A model generated the notes under the pieces. The model was not told where the DNA came from. It searched no databases and was given only the letters and a program-made list of their open reading frames with translations. A DNA stretch of 64,000 bases from assembly GCF_000337355.1 (NCBI RefSeq), contig NZ_AOJH01000037.1, forward strand, positions 23,939 to 87,938, written 5' to 3'. The DNA comes from Halorubrum kocurii JCM 14978. GTDB lineage: Archaea > Halobacteriota > Halobacteria > Halobacteriales > Haloferacaceae. Of the stretch, positions 9,701-18,576 are shown one piece after another (the stretch's first letter is position 1; every line of letters starts with the position of its first letter). The translations under genes were made by a program, and so were the position numbers.

Positions 9701-11509
9701 ACCGCGTATCGGTGCGAACGTTTTCTCTTCTTCCTCATTGTCGACCGCGACGTACGGTTCGTGACATGTCCCTTTGCGACAGAACTGTACCTCTGGGATT
9801 GGTGCGGCACCGCATTTACGACACCGGTTGTCTCTTGAGAGCGCCCCGCAGTCACGGCACCAGTGGACCCGGTGTGGTGGCTTGAGGAATACGTGGTATT
9901 TCTCAGTGACAATACCTGCGAGTCGACCGAAGGCCATGATCGTATCGAGAACGCCTTCCGGGTCTGAAACCCCTTCGCGCTCCACCTCCGCGACGAGGCC
10001 CTCGTAGGATCGGAATCCTACCTCACCCGTTGTATCCCGGTCGAACCACTCGGTGAAAGCTGCCACTTCGGGGAGTTCTTCAAGCACAAACTCAAGCCAC
10101 CCACTCGCAAATCCACCGGACTCGATGGCGGCCTCAACGAGAGCGTCTCTACCCTCCTCCGTTCGCACGGTTTCGCCAACATCAGCTATATCGTTGGTTT
10201 CGGTATATTCGGCTGCTGCGTCGTAAAGTGGTTGGAACGCCCACCCCGGGGCTGAGGATGAAGGTTCGATAGAGTCCTGGGCCAGTAACCCGACCTCTCT
10301 GAGGGATTCAACCGCGCTCTGCAGACCATGCTCGGCGATAAATCTATCTGGGTCGGCTACACCGATTCGGGCGACTGCGAGCGCAGCCACGATCTCGTCG
10401 AGACTGCTCCCCGGGAGTCGGCCGAAATCGGGTGTAGTTTGAGGGCGGAACTTTCGGCCGGTGAACTCAACGCTGTTGATTGAATCCTCATCGCTACCGG
10501 TGAGTGAGGCGGCGAGTTCCGTGGGATTGTCTACTGTCGCGGACACCATCGTAACTTGCGGATCGTTGTCCGCATAGAACTCTTTTAGACGCCGCGAGAG
10601 CATTGAAATCGCTGCCCCTTGAATTCCGCTCCACACGTGGGCTTCGTCAAAAACGATATGCTCTAGCGGCTGCTGACCTGGCTGGTCTCCGAGAATGTTT
10701 CTTGTCTCCTCCTTATCGTTGACGAACATGTAATCCAATGCTTCCGGGTTCGTGAGGAGGATATCCACTCCCTGCCGGATAGAATCACGAGTTACCTTAA
10801 TCCACGAGTAGGAGTTATCCGCCGTTCCGACCGCGGAATCACTCAGTATCCGCAGTTTCTCGTCCGGATTTTGTGGGTCTATTAGTCCGCGTACGTACGT
10901 CCCCTCCTCCATCTCGAAGTCCCGAGCCCCGACACGAGCCGGCGTATCGGAGTCCCAGATGCCGATTGTGATTCGATCTTCCGGGGCACGATCCCGATTG
11001 ATGTGATCGAGGTATGTGATAAAACGGTTGAACTGATCGGATCCCAAGGTCTTCATGGGATAGAGAATTGCCGCTTTCAGTCCGGGATTGTCGACGGAAA
11101 GACAGGTGTTGAGGATCGGAAGGAAGAACGATTCGGTCTTTCCGGATGCGGTCGGGACCGCGAGAACATTGTCACCGGGATCAGTTTCTATCGCTTTGAT
11201 CGTCTCCGCTTGGTGTTGGTAGAGCTGACCGTCAGAATCGCCGCCGAACACTTCTCGCCGAATAGCATCCACAATGTCGTCGTGGTAATCAAGACCGTCG
11301 AGAAACTCGGCAGCGGTCTGACTGTGGAACGCGGGTGCATCGACGAATTCGACAAAAGGACCCTTACGCTCGATTGTCTGATCAGAAACAAACGACTGAG
11401 CCCCCTCCACTCCATCGACATCGTTGAGCTTGGTCATGGCACGGTTCCACCAGGTGATCTCAGCTGCTCTATCGGTGGCAGCGTTGAGTCTGTCTTGTGG
11501 TGAATTCAT
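6773..11509 (-). CDS. Giant DEAD/DEAH helicase with zinc clusters and DUF1998-like C-terminus (DpdF/DpdJ or DrmA/B-like)
   Basis: A 1578-residue SF2 helicase. Motif I is VPTASGKTES, motif II is VFDEAHVW, motif III is SATV, and motif VI is QRSGRTGRTRG. Several cysteine pairs (CRDCG ... CRKCG; CPGCGG; CTECY ... CLECG; CPHCDS) imply structural zinc sites. The C-terminus carries a DUF1998-type region (YIVDGRQGGNGIGW, then CDRCVDYCDEC) like that of MrfA-type helicases and DISARM DrmB. It is the first gene of a five-gene minus-strand operon and overlaps the next gene by 4 nt. Helicases of this kind translocate on DNA in restriction-like complexes. With the que genes nearby a Dpd role is favoured; DISARM-like ancestry is the main alternative. 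Confidence 0.8.
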   Translation of the reverse strand: MNSPQDRLNAATDRAAEITWWNRAMTKLNDVDGVEGAQSFVSDQTIERKGPFVEFVDAPAFHSQTAAEFLDGLDYHDDIVDAIRREVFGGDSDGQLYQHQAETIKAIETDPGDNVLAVPTASGKTESFFLPILNTCLSVDNPGLKAAILYPMKTLGSDQFNRFITYLDHINRDRAPEDRITIGIWDSDTPARVGARDFEMEEGTYVRGLIDPQNPDEKLRILSDSAVGTADNSYSWIKVTRDSIRQGVDILLTNPEALDYMFVNDKEETRNILGDQPGQQPLEHIVFDEAHVWSGIQGAAISMLSRRLKEFYADNDPQVTMVSATVDNPTELAASLTGSDEDSINSVEFTGRKFRPQTTPDFGRLPGSSLDEIVAALAVARIGVADPDRFIAEHGLQSAVESLREVGLLAQDSIEPSSSAPGWAFQPLYDAAAEYTETNDIADVGETVRTEEGRDALVEAAIESGGFASGWLEFVLEELPEVAAFTEWFDRDTTGEVGFRSYEGLVAEVEREGVSDPEGVLDTIMAFGRLAGIVTEKYHVFLKPPHRVHWCRDCGALSRDNRCRKCGAAPIPEVQFCRKGTCHEPYVAVDNEEEEKTFAPIRGDGTGGCPGCGGSPRLTDIGVPTSSLLSYMLSEVCRVAPSNKTLVFSDSHSAAESVGEEIIGTEYGLMAQTVYLQELLEAGGEADQYELFKSVADTLREEYWEPLVQENLDEDAEAYNFLVPLREDIEAHAYLSNCEALLDSALVTADAVMGFDDPTDLTIAHALYKRFVLGDASFQYAGVKIDGLSREKVLDRLDSDLETSRARIDNVLNDVLSRFLESGIVSVASHESLKRGVDRANITDDEKRAKVGNYFDEARDSLEQSGLVEPPAESGVFTRNVREDESNLILIPDSAFCTECYASFPTTESGDAPDTCLECGKPIETYSRFSRTDEGKFVATPGYADVESGWDYAVDHWAHDVTEPIQGGEEPEFVTVGIHKGNISPAIRGAIEEGFRKDPPEVNVVSSTPTMELGVDIGSLDTVAQVGVPPTLTNYVQRSGRTGRTRGSSSLVMTVIRGQHPVDGHYYANLDSYLGEFEPVRIPDPEDFDEVLAGHVVTEVFAYLARNPHEDQVFELTYRLSEPELENLEKFVTSVEDKLQILQEFIQEEMDDVLREYLSGIFGQRGVEVYEEVFFGDGPLSLSRRVDQTFSRLRGMSTGAATNRDLTSNTSRLDQWLSKLGYLANYRSFGQNFPVQFSGQREEISFEGSGRLYDMYPGEENELGGMVSLHGTEYIVDDVRGTQKPLTDVAVCDNEECDRRFRSFDPDETICPHCDSDLTTTQIHGISSVECSVAKGGQRSYRTFAQMSTYVRSTDAERDRQETKLFGLDCDIEYGQFELTDFVYAFERGHSMSPSTEILRSQALIEREDGGGSTDGLSWRERLEKSQEETFRPVGQQHHTQGLRLEFERDAIAERFERVTHPTASWPQLLTSLEQALDRAIPVVVKCDRSDYRVKASITEDAVEVYIVDGRQGGNGIGWHVHESLDEVADNVVDVGDCDRCVDYCDECLLLSRTPSHYLENDLLDHRTLTAVVDGGEQ

Positions 11510-11881
11510 TTTATATGGTATCTGATCTTACCTTCGGGTTCACGTACTCGACAACAGTAAGAAGGCGAGATCTCATGGCGTTCCGATGCCGGACCCGGAT
11601 CGCTAGATTTGACGGTCGGTTTGTCAACGTTATCTCACGATTTACGCGACTCTGATGTAAAGTCACGGGTCAAAGAATCACGGTAGATACTGGCGCGCCG
11701 GTAAGAGTTTGCTGAAAACCACACCGTGAGGCCGTAATGGTCGTGGAAATCTACAGAAACTGCTTCCTTCCCCTTTTCTGTATTCCACGTTTATTATTAA
11801 CAAGATATTTAGTTCGCAGTTATTCCAACCTACGCCGGAAGATTGAACTTGATATCCGAACCACACGTGGTATCTCACTCG
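11510..11881. promoter_or_regulatory. Divergent intergenic region between the two helicase arms
   Basis: About 370 bp separate the two divergent helicase genes. It is AT-richer than the flanks, with stretches such as TTTATTATTAAC near 11788 that could be a plus-strand TATA element, and TTTATATGG directly upstream of the minus-strand start. An antisense frame over 11678-12187 overlaps the plus-strand gene and is not convincing. This is the likely shared control region of both arms. Confidence 0.4.
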
Positions 11882-14800
11882 ATGAAATATTTTGATTCGA
11901 ATTCGGATCGATCGCGCGTCGACGATGATGTAGAACCCCTCGTTCACGGGATTCTCGAAAATACGCAGATTTTCGGCCCAGATACAGAGGACCCTCCACG
12001 GGTCACCTCCGCGCTCAAATACGTTCAGGAGCCGCAGAAGCGCCGAAGTCCGGGAGAATACGACGGCGATGACGAGTTCATCGAGAACATTATCGACATT
12101 TTTGGATTTGAACCTCTGAACTTCCAACAGACGAGCTGGGACATCGTCCGCGACCTCAACGAACGACGAGGGGGAGGTGATTCCCAAGGTGCAATATTCT
12201 CTGCACCAACCGGATTCGGAAAAACGGAAGCGTTCCTCGGTCCGCTGTACCAGTTATTACAGGACGACGATCTCGATCGGGTTGCCCTAGTATATCCCAG
12301 TAAAGCGTTGTTACAGGACCAATTAGGCCGTGTCCTCGAACACCTCCACACGATCAAAACGACGACCGACGAGCAGCTGTCGGTCGGCGTTTGGTCGGGA
12401 GACACAGCATACAAGCCCGAGGACGTTTCCACGGAAGATGCACTGTTCGAGGGAACGGGTCGGAGAAAGCGGTTCAGACTTGCCAACTGTTGGTGCGGTG
12501 ATCACCAAGATCCGCATGCGTTTCAGTACGAAGGGGGCGGAAGTCACTACGACCTCGTCTGTGAACACGACGAATCGCACCGATTTAGCGATCGAGAAGT
12601 CGTCCTGAACAGGGAGGACATCCGGCAGAGTGGTGGACCGGACATCGTTCTTACGACACTCGAATCGCTAGAGCTGTTCGGATTGAAACCGAACTACAGT
12701 CTCATCGATGACATAGATGCAATCGTCTTCGACGAAGTACACCTTTATACTGGGATTCGTGGCGCACACGCAGCGAACATCATCGAGAACATCGAGGAGA
12801 TTACGGATCACTCAACGCTCTGGCTAGGAGCGAGTGCGACCGTCGACGACGCCGAGCAGTTTGCAGCCAAGATTTTCCCGATTCCGGACGGTCGGATTAG
12901 AGCTGTTTCTCCACCCGATGAAGACTTCGCTACCGATCACAACGATAAGGAGCATTACTTCTTCCTGAAGGCGACGGAGGACGGGCCCGGTGTCTCGTCT
13001 ATGTTCATCCAACAGATCCTGCTTCTTGGTCACGCAATGCTCCAACAGAAGGGTGAACCACGCGGAAAGGTCCTCTCGTTTATCGATAGTATCAGCCAAG
13101 TTAATCAGAAGCGCTCGCAGCTAGAAGACGCGGACCGACAACGAGGTCTGTGGCGCTATCACACCGACATTGATGAGCCAGGGGACTGGCGCGAAGTTGC
13201 TAACGGGATGGACCGGGAATTTGTGGACGGACCTCTGAATTTCTCGTCCGTCTTCTCCGACGTTGGGTTCGATGCCTCAGTCGTACAAAGCGACGTACTC
13301 CTGTCGACGAACTTCCTTGAGGTCGGTATCGACGTCGGGGATATTTCGATCGTTACGCAGTATCGGACGCCGTGGAACCTCTCATCGTTCGTTCAGCGCG
13401 TCGGGCGTGCTGCCCGTGAGTCGGGAACAGACTCGTTCATCTTCGTCTTCCTATCGGATCTCACGAGCGACGCGAACATGTTCTACCGAGCTGATCGATT
13501 CCTCGGCTCCGAGATCAGGACACCACTGAAGTCTGACAATGAGGTAATTGATTGGATTCACGAGCGATACCGTGAGTTCTACGAGGTTTCATCACGCGTC
13601 CGTGACCGCCACCACTACTCCACGAGTCAAGAAAAGACGGAGTTTCACAAGGAGTATCTGGTCGATGAACTTGGCTGGGAATCGTATCATAACCTGATCT
13701 CCGATCCCCAGGCGGTACTGTCCCGTGAGCTTGGGATGACCGATTCATTCTCACCGTTGACCGGACAGGAGCCGATTACACACGTGTTGGCTAAAATCGA
13801 GAGCAGAGAGGCGGAAATACAGCGAAAACTGGGCAATCTCGGACTTGACGGTGACTCCTCTACCGGAAATACGGCGAGAGAGATGGTTGAAGGCGTCCGT
13901 GAGGACATACTGGCATACGTCCAAGAGCGAGTGGTCCTCGTGGAACGGTGTCGAGAACATGATGACCCACTTGTTGAGGAGTCAGTTCTCGACAGGTTGG
14001 AAGAAGTCCTCGTGCAGTCTAGAGACACCATTGCGGATTCGAATCCTGACCCGATGGCAGAGCTCGATCGCTTCCGTGACGTACTTCCTCTACTCTACGA
14101 CTCTAAGGCAAGTGTCCTCAGAATAAAGAACGCCTACGATCGTGACGAGATAAATCTTCCACGACTCAATTACGATGTCGGTGACCTCGAGGACGCAGTC
14201 GAACGTGTTGCGGACGCGGCCGACGACGGAAGAGCGGGCGCGCTTGTCCGTGAGAGAAAACGGATTTACTACCTCAAACAATCTCTTGAGGAGCTCTACG
14301 ACTACCAGTCGATCCAATCCAATTTCCTCAGTCTCTACTATGTCAAGCATCTCCTCCGCGGTGCGTACTACTACGATCGTTTTCTACAGGTTAACAATGA
14401 TTCTCTCGGCGGGGAGGTATGGTATGTTCCCGAGAACTACTTCGATGACGCGGGGCAGTATTTCACCGTATTCCATGGAAAGAACGATACCGACGGGAGC
14501 GACCAGTCAATTGATACGTTAGTTCATTCGTATGCCCCCTTCAGAAGTGAATACAAACAAGAAGCCGGCCGTCTGCAAGCGTTCGTCCCCGAAACAGTAG
14601 TTGAAGACGATACGGTCCGGTTCGTTTTCGAAGACGTACCTGGCGAACGACGGGACGGCCTCATCATTCCCGACTCGATCAGACTCGACGAAGTCACTGA
14701 TCTGAGCGGATCGAAGGCACTGAACATCGTCAGATACTGTCCGCAGTGTCTTCAGATTCTCGACCAGGATAGCTGCTTGCGTCATAACGACTCGGCCTAC

Positions 14801-15925
14801 GGTAAGATCCATGCCAGCCCCGATGTCGAAACGGACGTTGTCCTCGGCGGTGATGCTGAATCGCGGGAGATTTCGACTCTCTCAGACGTTTCAGGCGAGA
14901 TCAGACTCAGCGGTGCATCTTTAGAGATCACGCCGGCAACGTATGCTCGCTCGGCGGACGAATACATCTTCACGGGCGGTGATCGAATAGAACGCTCCAT
15001 CGAGGCTCCCGAACAGACACTCGGATTCGAACTAGACACGCGCGGTATTACGTTCGACGTGTCGGGTTACCTCGAACGGATTGACGACCCGGATGTCATC
15101 TCACGAGTCGATCGATACAAGAATCGCTCCGAGGTCGGACTACGGGAGATTGGTGTACACACGGCCGCCCACTTTTTCACCCAATTGGTTGCCGACGTGG
15201 CTGGGGTAACTCCGGGATCGTTGTTTTACGGCATAGACTCCGAGGAGGAGGTTGTCTACGTCTTCGAGCGGTCGCAGGGCGGACAGGGACTCGTGGACAT
15301 GGTCTTTGAGGACTTCCAAGAGGACCCGGGAACTACACTCGAATCAGCGACTCGGATCACGTACGATCCGCAGGTGATCTGCGAACGACTCTGGGCAGAC
15401 GAAGATTTCATCGACAAGGTCTCCACTTCCGATATCGGTCGGGCGAAAATCGAGGAAATCGTCCGTGCATCGGACAGGGTGCCAGTGTTTGAACACGTCG
15501 TCGAGCAAGTCGTAGAAGAAGTACAGTCGTCCATCGATCGAGCCCGTCAACTCGTTCGTGAAGAGAACATATCCGTACGACGTGCGTGTACCGTGAAACA
15601 CGTGGTCGCATCAGCTCGAATAGATGGTAATGACACGTATCCCGAGGAAGAAGTGAACAAGCACCTTACGGACTTCGACAATCACGATCGGGTGAAGGCG
15701 CTCTTCTTTTCACCGAATATCGACGGCTGCGTCGAGAATCTACAACTGTCGGAATGTATCTCAGGCCACGACCAATCGGACACGCTTAGTTACGTCCTCT
15801 TAGAGGAACTCCGTGAAGAGCTGATTCAGCGGGTTGAGCATGAAGACCTCGGTGATGAGCTATTTGACCGTGAAGTCCTACCGGGAGGTGAGTACGATGG
15901 GACGAGCATTTTCCTTACCCTCTAG
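11882..15925 (+). CDS. DEAD/DEAH-type helicase with DUF1998-like C-terminus, DpdJ-like
   Basis: 1347 residues from the ATG at 11882; an in-frame TTG at 11843 would add 13. Helicase motifs are motif I APTGFGKTEAF, motif II VFDEVHLY, SATV-type motif III (GASATVDD) and motif VI QRVGRAARESG. A cysteine cluster (CPQCLQ ... CLRH) sits near two-thirds of the length, and the C-terminal part contains the DUF1998-like signature YVFERSQGGQGLVDM. The gene overlaps the PLD-like gene by 29 nt, matching the helicase-PLD (dpdJ-dpdK) pairing of Dpd islands and also the helicase/DUF1998/PLD trio of DISARM. It is divergent from the five-gene operon and probably works with it. Confidence 0.8.
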   Translation: MKYFDSNSDRSRVDDDVEPLVHGILENTQIFGPDTEDPPRVTSALKYVQEPQKRRSPGEYDGDDEFIENIIDIFGFEPLNFQQTSWDIVRDLNERRGGGDSQGAIFSAPTGFGKTEAFLGPLYQLLQDDDLDRVALVYPSKALLQDQLGRVLEHLHTIKTTTDEQLSVGVWSGDTAYKPEDVSTEDALFEGTGRRKRFRLANCWCGDHQDPHAFQYEGGGSHYDLVCEHDESHRFSDREVVLNREDIRQSGGPDIVLTTLESLELFGLKPNYSLIDDIDAIVFDEVHLYTGIRGAHAANIIENIEEITDHSTLWLGASATVDDAEQFAAKIFPIPDGRIRAVSPPDEDFATDHNDKEHYFFLKATEDGPGVSSMFIQQILLLGHAMLQQKGEPRGKVLSFIDSISQVNQKRSQLEDADRQRGLWRYHTDIDEPGDWREVANGMDREFVDGPLNFSSVFSDVGFDASVVQSDVLLSTNFLEVGIDVGDISIVTQYRTPWNLSSFVQRVGRAARESGTDSFIFVFLSDLTSDANMFYRADRFLGSEIRTPLKSDNEVIDWIHERYREFYEVSSRVRDRHHYSTSQEKTEFHKEYLVDELGWESYHNLISDPQAVLSRELGMTDSFSPLTGQEPITHVLAKIESREAEIQRKLGNLGLDGDSSTGNTAREMVEGVREDILAYVQERVVLVERCREHDDPLVEESVLDRLEEVLVQSRDTIADSNPDPMAELDRFRDVLPLLYDSKASVLRIKNAYDRDEINLPRLNYDVGDLEDAVERVADAADDGRAGALVRERKRIYYLKQSLEELYDYQSIQSNFLSLYYVKHLLRGAYYYDRFLQVNNDSLGGEVWYVPENYFDDAGQYFTVFHGKNDTDGSDQSIDTLVHSYAPFRSEYKQEAGRLQAFVPETVVEDDTVRFVFEDVPGERRDGLIIPDSIRLDEVTDLSGSKALNIVRYCPQCLQILDQDSCLRHNDSAYGKIHASPDVETDVVLGGDAESREISTLSDVSGEIRLSGASLEITPATYARSADEYIFTGGDRIERSIEAPEQTLGFELDTRGITFDVSGYLERIDDPDVISRVDRYKNRSEVGLREIGVHTAAHFFTQLVADVAGVTPGSLFYGIDSEEEVVYVFERSQGGQGLVDMVFEDFQEDPGTTLESATRITYDPQVICERLWADEDFIDKVSTSDIGRAKIEEIVRASDRVPVFEHVVEQVVEEVQSSIDRARQLVREENISVRRACTVKHVVASARIDGNDTYPEEEVNKHLTDFDNHDRVKALFFSPNIDGCVENLQLSECISGHDQSDTLSYVLLEELREELIQRVEHEDLGDELFDREVLPGGEYDGTSIFLTL

Positions 15926-16343
15926 CGGCCTCCGATATCTGCTCGGCCACGCACTCACATACAGTGAGCATGTCGTGATCTGTTCACCGTGGTTAAGCGA
16001 TGTCGACGTACATCTCCCACTCACGAAGGATGTCAACGAACGCAGAATGAAGTTGACTGCTGCGATTAGAGCGTTGAACACCCAACTCGACGTCTACGTC
16101 CGGCCTGACGAATCGAGTAACGACTACGCACTCTCTCGACTCACGGATATTGAGAACGTCAACGTTCACCAGATTAGCGACCTCCATGCGAAAGCAGTGA
16201 TCACCGAGAAGTACGTCTACGTCGGATCTGCGAATATTACCCGAGGGGGGCTACTGACCAATCTAGAGCTCTGCGAGGTTCTTGAAAACGACTACGGGAA
16301 CGTAGAGACGTACCTCACAAAGGAGTTAGATCTAGGAAATTAA
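15897..16343 (+). CDS. Single-HKD phospholipase D-like protein, DpdK-like
   Basis: A 148-residue protein with one HKD motif: LHAKAVITEKYVYVGSANIT, giving His-x-Lys followed by the GSAN element. One HKD per chain implies an active site formed by a dimer, as in Nuc-type nucleases, so DNA cleavage is more likely than lipid hydrolysis. The ATG at 15897 is preceded by GGGAGGTG, a good ribosome-binding site, and lies inside the end of the helicase gene (29-nt overlap). A short PLD-like protein paired with a DUF1998 helicase occurs in both Dpd (DpdK) and DISARM (DrmC). It is the best candidate in this locus for the effector nuclease. Confidence 0.75.
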   Translation: MGRAFSLPSSGLRYLLGHALTYSEHVVICSPWLSDVDVHLPLTKDVNERRMKLTAAIRALNTQLDVYVRPDESSNDYALSRLTDIENVNVHQISDLHAKAVITEKYVYVGSANITRGGLLTNLELCEVLENDYGNVETYLTKELDLGN

Positions 16344-16398
16344 CTCCGTCTGTGGGAATTGGTCTATTATTTATCACAGAGGCACATTCAACACCTAG

Positions 16399-17058
16399 CT
16401 AAGCCGGCCGTTCCACGAACTCCGTAACAGCGTAGAACGGGAGCGTATCAATCAGCGCCACAAGCAGTTTCACGATGTACTGCCCAGCGACGATCGACAC
16501 GAGCGCCCAACCCCACGTCGGGTCCCCACCGAGGCCGAGTGCCGGAAAGATAGCGAAGCCGAGCGTGATGAACACGACCGTGTCCACGCCCTGACTAATT
16601 GCAGTGGAGCCGCAATTTCGGAGCCAGCGATGCCGACCAGCGGTACGATCCTTCAGGTCAGCGAAGAGTCGGACGTCGAGATGCTGGGCGAACGCGAGCG
16701 CGACGACGGAGGCGAGGATGATCGATGCCGAGCCGCCAAGCGTCGAGACGAACGCGTCTTGCCCACCGTAGAACGGAGCGGATGGCATCCAAATGGCGAG
16801 GAAGACGAGCGCATACGCGATGACGAGCGTGACGACGGTGCCGTTGACCACAGTCGCAGCGTACTCTTTCCCGTGATACTCGACGAGCAAGTCCGAGGCG
16901 AGGTACGCGACGCCGAACGCAACGAACCCAGCGGGGACGGCGACACCGCCAAGCCCGGGGAGTTCGATCCACGTGAGTTTCGCTGCGAGGACGTTTGCGA
17001 GGATGATTGAGCCGGCAAAAACGGCAGTAAAGATCGCGCGAGTATCCTCGGTCTCCAT
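16399..17058 (-). CDS. VUT-family (YhhQ/QueT-like) 7-deazaguanine precursor transporter
   Basis: A 219-residue integral membrane protein with about six hydrophobic segments. The N-terminus (RAIFTAVFAGSIILANVLAAK) and the interior (FGVAYLASDLLVEYHGKEYA) match the VUT family (vitamin uptake transporter, YhhQ), whose members import preQ0 or preQ1. It is divergent from queD with only 186 bp between the starts, so the transporter and the de novo preQ0 genes probably share control. It would supply preQ0 for archaeosine in tRNA and possibly for a DNA modification. Confidence 0.85.
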   Translation of the reverse strand: METEDTRAIFTAVFAGSIILANVLAAKLTWIELPGLGGVAVPAGFVAFGVAYLASDLLVEYHGKEYAATVVNGTVVTLVIAYALVFLAIWMPSAPFYGGQDAFVSTLGGSASIILASVVALAFAQHLDVRLFADLKDRTAGRHRWLRNCGSTAISQGVDTVVFITLGFAIFPALGLGGDPTWGWALVSIVAGQYIVKLLVALIDTLPFYAVTEFVERPA

Positions 17059-17215
17059 TAGCGGTCACCACCCGCTATGACCGGACCACTGCGTGCGGTG
17101 CTGTGTTGCGGCTCGGCTGAGGTGGGTACCGATGGCCAACGAGAGAGTCGGCGGAGAGACGATCGTGAGTGTGAGTGGTGCTGCTGTTCCATCGATGAAG
17201 TAACGAAACTCAATC

Positions 17216-17223
17216 TTTATATA
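17216..17223 (+). promoter_or_regulatory. TATA box of queD
   Basis: TTTATATA is centred about 26 nt before the queD ATG, in a locally AT-rich stretch. That spacing puts transcription start at or next to the start codon, the leaderless arrangement common in haloarchaea. It supports ATG 17245 over the longer upstream reading frame. Confidence 0.6.
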
Positions 17224-17244
17224 TTCCCCGAATATTCTTCGAGT

Positions 17245-17706
17245 ATGGCCCGAAGTATATCGAGAGACGAATCCGAAGCAGATGTGCTTCAGGAAGCAGG
17301 CCAACGCACACTCCACATCGGAGCAGACAATCCCATCCGAATTAGCTCGGGCCACAGAATCCTCCACCACGACGGGAAGTGCTCGCGGCCACACGGCCAC
17401 AACTACGAGATCACCGTCGAGGTAAGCGGTGAACTCACCGAGGAAGGGTGGGTCGTCGACAAAGGCGACGTCACAGACGTCATCGACGCCTGGGACCACC
17501 GGTTTCTCGTTGAGGAAGGCGACCCGCTCGTTGACGCGTTCGAGCAGGCCGGCGACGGCGACGCCCTCGTCATCTTGGAGCACCCACCAACGGCAGAGGT
17601 GATGAGCGTCCTCCTCGAACAACGGATGCTTGAGGCGTTCCCAGACACCGTCTCGGACGTCTCCGTGTCGGTGAGCGAAACCGGCGAGCTCTGTGCGACC
17701 TACTGA
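17245..17706 (+). CDS. queD: 6-carboxy-5,6,7,8-tetrahydropterin synthase QueD
   Basis: A 153-residue member of the QueD/PTPS family, which converts 7,8-dihydroneopterin triphosphate to 6-carboxytetrahydropterin in the preQ0 pathway. Zinc ligands are seen as His37 (SSGHRI) and His50/His52 (PHGHNYEI), with catalytic Cys46 (GKCSRPHGH). The C-terminal EHPPTAEVMSVLL corresponds to the conserved PT(A/S)E region of the family. The ATG was chosen because a TATA box lies 26 nt upstream. The stop overlaps the queE start by one base (TGATG), so the two are translationally coupled. Confidence 0.95.
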   Translation: MARSISRDESEADVLQEAGQRTLHIGADNPIRISSGHRILHHDGKCSRPHGHNYEITVEVSGELTEEGWVVDKGDVTDVIDAWDHRFLVEEGDPLVDAFEQAGDGDALVILEHPPTAEVMSVLLEQRMLEAFPDTVSDVSVSVSETGELCATY

Positions 17707-18482
17707 TGCCGGTCGCAAGTGACGTCGAGGAGCCCACAACGGACGCTGAGGCGGCTGGTGAGGGGCTTCCGATCAACGAGGTGTTCTACTCGTTGCAGGG
17801 CGAGGGAACGCTCGCAGGCGTGCCCTCTGTCTTCGTGCGGACCTCTGGGTGTAACCTTCGGTGTTGGTTCTGTGATTCCTACCATACGTCGTGGGAGCCG
17901 ACCGGGGCGTGGCGCGACGTCGACTCGATCATCGAGGAGGTGCAGTCCCACGAGCAGGCGAACCACGTCGTACTCACGGGCGGCGAGCCACTCATCCACG
18001 AGGAGTCCGTCGAACTCTTAGAACGGCTCGATGCAGAGGGGTATCATACGACGGTAGAGACAAATGGGACAATCTACCGGGACGCGCCGATCGACCTGGC
18101 GAGTATCAGCCCGAAACTGGCGAGTAGTACGCCGACACCCGATCGTGACCCCAAAGGGGAGGGCGAGTGGGAGGAGAAACACGAACAGAATCGGATCGAT
18201 ATGGATGCGCTCTCCCAGATGGTCGACGACTACGAGACGCAGCTCAAGTTCGTCGTGACCGACGAATCGGATCTCCCAGAGATTACGGATCTGGTGGGCC
18301 GAGTGCGAGCGGCGACGGCGACGACCGTGGCGGATGATGACGTGTTGTTGATGCCGGAGGGCATGACGCGCGAGCAACTCGACGGGACGCGCAGCGAGGT
18401 CGCCCAGTTAGCGATGGAGTACGGGTACCGGTACACGCCGCGACTGCACGTGGACCTATGGAACGACGCACCGGGAACATGA
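17706..18482 (+). CDS. queE: 7-carboxy-7-deazaguanine synthase QueE
   Basis: A 258-residue radical SAM enzyme that contracts 6-carboxytetrahydropterin to 7-carboxy-7-deazaguanine. The 4Fe-4S motif is CxxxCxxC with Cys49, Cys53 and Cys56 (CNLRCWFCDSYHTSW). The N-terminal FYSLQGEG and the LTGGEPL motif are typical of QueE. The start overlaps the queD stop by one base. The three que genes are contiguous and on one strand, with queC 94 bp downstream. Confidence 0.95.
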   Translation: MPVASDVEEPTTDAEAAGEGLPINEVFYSLQGEGTLAGVPSVFVRTSGCNLRCWFCDSYHTSWEPTGAWRDVDSIIEEVQSHEQANHVVLTGGEPLIHEESVELLERLDAEGYHTTVETNGTIYRDAPIDLASISPKLASSTPTPDRDPKGEGEWEEKHEQNRIDMDALSQMVDDYETQLKFVVTDESDLPEITDLVGRVRAATATTVADDDVLLMPEGMTREQLDGTRSEVAQLAMEYGYRYTPRLHVDLWNDAPGT

Positions 18483-18576
18483 GTGCTGTACTGAGACAGT
18501 TCGGCCAAGATCGTGTGGTGCCGCGAGTGCGGTGTGGTGGACAGAGCGAAAATCGATTCGACGCAACTGAGCAATC

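Noticed and set aside
11678..12187. Minus-strand frame of 169 codons at the helicase promoter
   Set aside because: It overlaps the start of the plus-strand helicase gene and has no recognisable protein features.
1405..16343. Classification as a DISARM system
   Set aside because: A helicase, DUF1998 and PLD trio is compatible, but there is no methyltransferase, the two helicases each carry their own DUF1998-like end, and the ATPase and 7-deazaguanine gene context favour a Dpd-like locus. Kept as an alternative only.
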